Source: a virus | Length of the DNA stretch: 37,292 nucleotides | Direction: 5' to 3' (one strand) | IMG/VR virus record: IMGVR_UViG_3300010296_000023 | Location: 1-37,292 of that record | Shown here: positions 35,001 to 37,292 of the stretch, piece after piece | Layout: every line of letters starts with the position of its first letter | How positions within the stretch are numbered: the stretch's first letter is position 1 | Notes under the pieces: generated by a model | Database searches by the model: none | Seen by the model: only the letters and a program-made list of their open reading frames with translations | What the model was told of the DNA's origin: nothing | Translations under genes and position numbers: made by a program

Positions 35001-35884
35001 CCTATGTATATACTGCTGATTCTGGTGATAATAACTTTGGTGGAGCCGATGATAATAATAAGACATTAGATTATTCCGCCGGTAAAATACAAGTATTCCT
35101 TAATGGTATTTTACTCCTTGATTCAGATGATTATACAGCAACCAATGGTCTTAATATCTTAACAGATTCACTTGACAGTGGTGACGTTTTAACTATTCAA
35201 CAATTTACTGGCACAAACATCGGTATTGATTCAACACAAACTCGTCAATTAATTGATTCTGCATATATTCAGGCAAGACAATCAGCCTCAGGAATTACTG
35301 TTCAAGAGGAAGGTGTATCACTATCAACTGCTGGTACAACTCTAAACTTTGTGGGTAGTTCTGTAACTGCATCTGGAACAGGTGCAACAAAAACCATAAC
35401 GATTACGGCAGCATCTGGAGGTACGGATTCTGCTGCTACGATTGCTTTGATTGATGATCAATTGGCCATATTCTCCGTTGGTGATTTGGTAGGTGCCGAT
35501 GGTAATCCAGGTGATATGCTTGTAAGTGATGGTGACGGAACTGCAAGTTGGACAGGTAATGGAGCTCTTACAGTTGAATTTAAAGTAAATTATGATTCAC
35601 TTGGTGTAATATCTACTGTAACAGATTTGCCTACAGGATTTACTCATGACAGTACATCAGGAAATACGATTATTGTTAGCCATAATACTGGACGCTCAGT
35701 GAAAGATATTACATATAATTCCTACGTCAGTGGAACACTAAAACTAAGAAGACCTTCTGCAGATAGTGCTGATATAGTAACCTATAGTGTTGCAGATCGT
35801 TTAAATAAATTTACAGCAAATGTCAGTCAAGCAACCACAGGTGCAGATGCAGATCAATATGCTTGGGTAAATATCACATTCTAA
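32003..35884 (+). CDS. Giant repeat fibre protein with a cupredoxin-like copper-site domain
   Basis: A 1293-aa protein. The head 'VLLKRSSVIGRVPGASDLDY' followed by 'GELAINFADGKIYYKDD' is a common fibre start. Thirteen units of the type [IVL][IV]DSxYVQxRQ are spread over residues about 83-1093. '[17 protein letters not shown]' is shared with the previous gene. Residues about 653-768 form a cupredoxin-like domain: 'NPGNTYRFDMSDATNSSHPI' with H706, and 'LHYQCGNHGYMGGMIQ' with C756, H759 and M762, the His-Cys-His-Met set of type 1 copper sites. Two module pairs are repeated near the end. It probably forms a long fibre. Start support is AGGA about eight bases upstream. Confidence 0.75.
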   Translation: MATPKVLLKRSSVIGRVPGASDLDYGELAINFADGKIYYKDDSNNIKAFIDSARVQEIADAVEVVADAQLDSGETTILVTSLIDSNYVQSRTNEAYLATIIDSDYVQARQADIFRDSAFITNTIAQNLDLGEFILGLDPGVDPVQNPSNFVTILAAKLTAGNGIILSGGTEWTDNITITADVIDSSTVEAIVDSAYIQARQNSVGEAGVDSAGVVTIIGATVDSTYVQTRQSAQDFAYGSLTGAPTIPSFGTDYIDSATASAIITADVTKSFVDALGTNADTLDGFEGTHYLQYSNLTGAPITQDSAMIYRYTIDSARTTQLVDSAYVRARVRTNQDLRTSDTVEFSGMTISGDFNVTGTTTSVNTIVYTTNDPLIHLADSNEQSDLVDIGHIGHYYGNGQRRHTGVFRDASNEEYYIFNNMVDSAFDSVLPPNVINRNATDFQLSTLNVGTLRGVYAGFDSDFNAKSTTNLSEGSNLYYTKARADSDIAASLNDSTNTVSITINNTITDQVDSAYVLDRVAEAPFLDSTTVLGVIDQTYVRNNQIKYNTSDFTDSAFVTGLPVSTFTNDANYLDSTTVTGVISQTYVRNNQIQYNTSDFADSAFVTGQGYLTTATTTALVDSAYVQLRQVDGNKSLNGLKAIQFIHDSDAATYTVTVASKDASHRYEGTGSASGYKIDGIFSPTIVMNPGNTYRFDMSDATNSSHPINFYYDAAKTTQYTTNVLNNYASKAAGVSGSYVEITVTDDTPSVLHYQCGNHGYMGGMIQTQTRNLTGFTTDDLTEGSTNLYYTNTRVSTLVDATYVQDRQTKYNTSDFADSAFVTAQIATIDSAYVQARQSGGEITIQEEGTPLSNAATTLNFVGTGVTATGTGTTKTITISGGGSGTVDSADIIAIVDSNYVQARQLVTEGVTELDQTTFYYTAAAGDSTFSGNDDFGNTLDYSAGKVQVFINGILQVKTSDFTANNGTSVSLVEAADSGDIIAIETITGNTANTRLQLDTYVYTADSGDNNFGGADDNNKTLDYSAGKIQVFLNGILLLDSDDYTATNGLNILTDSLDSGDVLTIQQFTGTNIGIDSTQTRQLIDSAYIQARQSASGITVQEEGVSLSTAGTTLNFVGSSVTASGTGATKTITITAASGGTDSAATIALIDDQLAIFSVGDLVGADGNPGDMLVSDGDGTASWTGNGALTVEFKVNYDSLGVISTVTDLPTGFTHDSTSGNTIIVSHNTGRSVKDITYNSYVSGTLKLRRPSADSADIVTYSVADRLNKFTANVSQATTGADADQYAWVNITF
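32246..35282 (+). repeat. DSxYVQxRQ coding repeats (13 copies, interspersed)
   Basis: Copies read IDSNYVQSR, IDSDYVQARQ, VDSAYIQARQ, VDSTYVQTRQ, VDSAYVRARV, VDSAYVLDRV, IDQTYVRNNQ, ISQTYVRNNQ, VDSAYVQLRQ, VDATYVQDRQ, IDSAYVQARQ, VDSNYVQARQ and IDSAYIQARQ. Spacing is irregular because other modules lie between them. Three copies of YNTSDF[TA]DSAFVT are mixed in. Confidence 0.8.
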
Positions 35885-35893
35885 GGGTTTGAA

Positions 35894-37162
35894 ATGGCTA
35901 TTAATCTTACAAAAATCTTTGATGAAATACAAATAAGAAATAATGCTATTGATAGTAATACAAGTTCATCTGAGCAATTAAGGCTTAATTCTATTACTAA
36001 TAGAATGAATTCAATGGGTGGTGTTCTTACGTATCGTTCAACTGGGCATCTTCCAAGTACAGCAGATTCAGGTCACATCGGTTCAATTGCTTATGTTGCA
36101 TCTGATAATGTATTTGGTGATAGTAGTGGTGCATTTTATATGGCCACATTTAGAGATTCCAATTGGGTAAAGATACCTTCATTGCAAGATAGTGATGAGG
36201 CCGCAATCCCAGAACCAGAAGGTGGTGGTGGTGCTGAACCTTCTGTCCGACAGGCTTCCAATTATGGGTTTATTGGTGGTGGAACAATGCCATCCATTGC
36301 TCCTGCTTGGGATTATATTCAAAAGTTTTCCCTAACTGCAGATGCAAATGCCACAGATGTTGGGAATCTGATTGATCGTATAAGTCAATCACATGGTGCA
36401 TCAAGTGCAACCCATGGATATATGATGGGAGGATTTATTGGTCATGGTCCAAATGCCCCTTCTGTAACAAATGCAATTCAAAAGTTTTCTCATACAGTTG
36501 ATGGTGATGCAACGGATGTTGCTGATCTATTATCTACAATACGTTCTGGGGGTGGTGGATATTCACCTACACATGGTTACCAGTTTGGTGGAGACCCAGG
36601 CCCGACTAATCAAATCCAAAAATTTGAATTTGCAACCGATGGTAATTCAACTGATGTTGCAAACCTAACTGCTCCGACTAGATACAATTCAGGAATTGCA
36701 ATAAGCAGTACTCATATTTATAATATGGGTGGTTATCCAGGAACAACACCTACCGGTGATTATGTTGAAACTATTGAAAAGTTTCCATTTTCGGCTGATG
36801 GTGATGCAACTGATGCCGGTGATCTTTCTGCTGGTGTAGCTTATCACTCTGGTAATCAATCAACCACTCATGGATATCGTGCTGGTGGTAATGGTGCCGT
36901 TCCTGCTCCTGGATCAAGAAATGAAATAGAAAAATTTGAATTTGCAACAGATGGTAATGCCGCAGACGTAGGTGATCTAACTCTTGCGCGATATTCATTA
37001 GGAAATGGTGTATCGAGTACTACTCATGGATATACAATGGGTGGTTATGGTGGTGGATATTCGAATATTATTGATAAATATTCATTTGTATCCGGAGGAA
37101 ATGCAGTAGACGTTGGTGATACACTAGCAGGTATGAATGGTTATGGGTCATCTCAGAATTAG
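35894..37162 (+). CDS. Kelch-like six-unit propeller adhesin
   Basis: A 422-aa protein. The head 'INLTKIFDEIQIRNNAID', then 'GGVLTYRSTGHLPSTADSGH' and 'GSIAYVASDNVFGDSSGAFY', is an N-terminal attachment region. A Pro/Glu/Gly linker (about residues 105-115) leads to six units of the pattern HGYxxGG...IxKFxFxxDGNATDVGDL: starting near residues 122, 177, 228, 275, 327 and 379. This is the repeat of kelch-type beta propellers, in which each unit is one blade. It is likely a receptor-binding tip that binds sugar or protein on the host. The last unit ends in a short closing tail. An AAGGG site precedes the ATG. Confidence 0.72.
   Translation: MAINLTKIFDEIQIRNNAIDSNTSSSEQLRLNSITNRMNSMGGVLTYRSTGHLPSTADSGHIGSIAYVASDNVFGDSSGAFYMATFRDSNWVKIPSLQDSDEAAIPEPEGGGGAEPSVRQASNYGFIGGGTMPSIAPAWDYIQKFSLTADANATDVGNLIDRISQSHGASSATHGYMMGGFIGHGPNAPSVTNAIQKFSHTVDGDATDVADLLSTIRSGGGGYSPTHGYQFGGDPGPTNQIQKFEFATDGNSTDVANLTAPTRYNSGIAISSTHIYNMGGYPGTTPTGDYVETIEKFPFSADGDATDAGDLSAGVAYHSGNQSTTHGYRAGGNGAVPAPGSRNEIEKFEFATDGNAADVGDLTLARYSLGNGVSSTTHGYTMGGYGGGYSNIIDKYSFVSGGNAVDVGDTLAGMNGYGSSQN
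36256..37160 (+). repeat. Six kelch-like propeller units
   Basis: Each unit of about 45-55 residues opens with [HN][GI]Yxx[GA]G and contains I[QED]KFxFxxDG[ND][AS]TDV[GA][DN]L. Unit 4 keeps HIYNMGG, and unit 6 has YSFVSGGNAVDVGD. Variation is concentrated in the loops after the GG. Confidence 0.75.
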
Positions 37163-37171
37163 GTATAGGTA

Positions 37172-37292
37172 ATGCCAATTAATATTACAAAAGCTTTAAA
37201 TGAAATTCAAAGTAGATTGGATGATTCCACACAAACTGGTACCGATCTGAATAGACTTATTTCAATTGCTAATCGGGCTAATAATTCTGGTA
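37172..37292 (+). CDS. Start of a second propeller-type fibre protein (partial, runs off right edge)
   Basis: Forty codons from the ATG at 37172 to the edge. The reading MPINITKALNEIQSRLDDST, then TGTDLNRLISIANRANNSG, aligns with the head of the preceding gene (MAINLTKIFDEIQIRNNAID and LRLNSITNRMNSMGG). So the next gene shares the same attachment region and is probably another interchangeable fibre or adhesin. The gap to the preceding stop is nine bases. The rest of the protein, including any propeller, lies outside the window. Confidence 0.7.
   Translation, partial: MPINITKALNEIQSRLDDSTQTGTDLNRLISIANRANNSG

Noticed and set aside
32003-37292. Diversity-generating retroelement acting on the fibre genes
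   Set aside because: No reverse transcriptase, template repeat or adenine-biased variable repeat was seen in the window. The repeats are protein-structural.

Overview
This window is part of the late (virion) region of a T4-superfamily myovirus. It reads best as a marine one: low GC, tightly overlapping genes (TAATG or ATGA junctions), T4 late-promoter boxes (TATAAATA) in several of the few intergenic gaps, T4-type baseplate genes, and large fibre proteins built from marine-phage repeats such as DSxYVQxRQ, '[10 protein letters not shown]' and HGY..GG..KFxF propeller units. The host cannot be read from the sequence; a pelagiphage, cyanophage or other marine bacterial host is an inference. No tRNA, rRNA, CRISPR, integrase or transposase was seen.

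Layout. (1) 1-2908, minus strand, read right to left: gp4 head completion, an unrecognised protein in the T4 gp2 position, a gp54-like tube initiator, gp26, a 57-codon reading frame apparently joined to gp26 by a -1 ribosomal frameshift, and the start of a probable tape measure protein. (2) 2957-14794, plus strand: the baseplate module, gp48, gp53, gp27, gp5 (OB fold plus lysozyme), a 741-aa protein with a degenerate amidase-like domain, a separate gp5-type needle protein with a degenerate M15-like C-terminus, gp25, gp6 and a further baseplate protein. (3) 14819-25852: DSA-rich fibre proteins, gp8, a 1696-aa DUF4815-type protein, a small coiled-coil protein and other structural genes. (4) 25872-29769: an accessory cassette with a SPASM/twitch-like radical SAM enzyme (plus) facing a compact minus-strand cluster of three glycosyltransferase-like genes and a methyltransferase-like gene. 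(5) 29807 to the right edge: fibre and adhesin genes, including a BppU_N-like domain protein, a 1293-aa repeat protein with a cupredoxin-like copper-binding motif, a six-unit kelch-like propeller protein, and the start of a protein resembling its N-terminus.

How it fits together. The hub (gp27, gp5 and needle) carries the cell-wall-piercing parts, the wedge genes (gp6, gp8, gp25, gp53) build the baseplate, and gp48/gp54 start the tube. The fibre genes on the right supply host recognition. The enzyme cassette between fibre genes suggests chemical decoration of a virion protein or host surface, but its substrate is unknown. The most notable points are the gp26 frameshift, the copper-site motif in a fibre, the paired decayed hydrolase domains in the hub, the split gp5, and the radical SAM/glycosyltransferase cassette.
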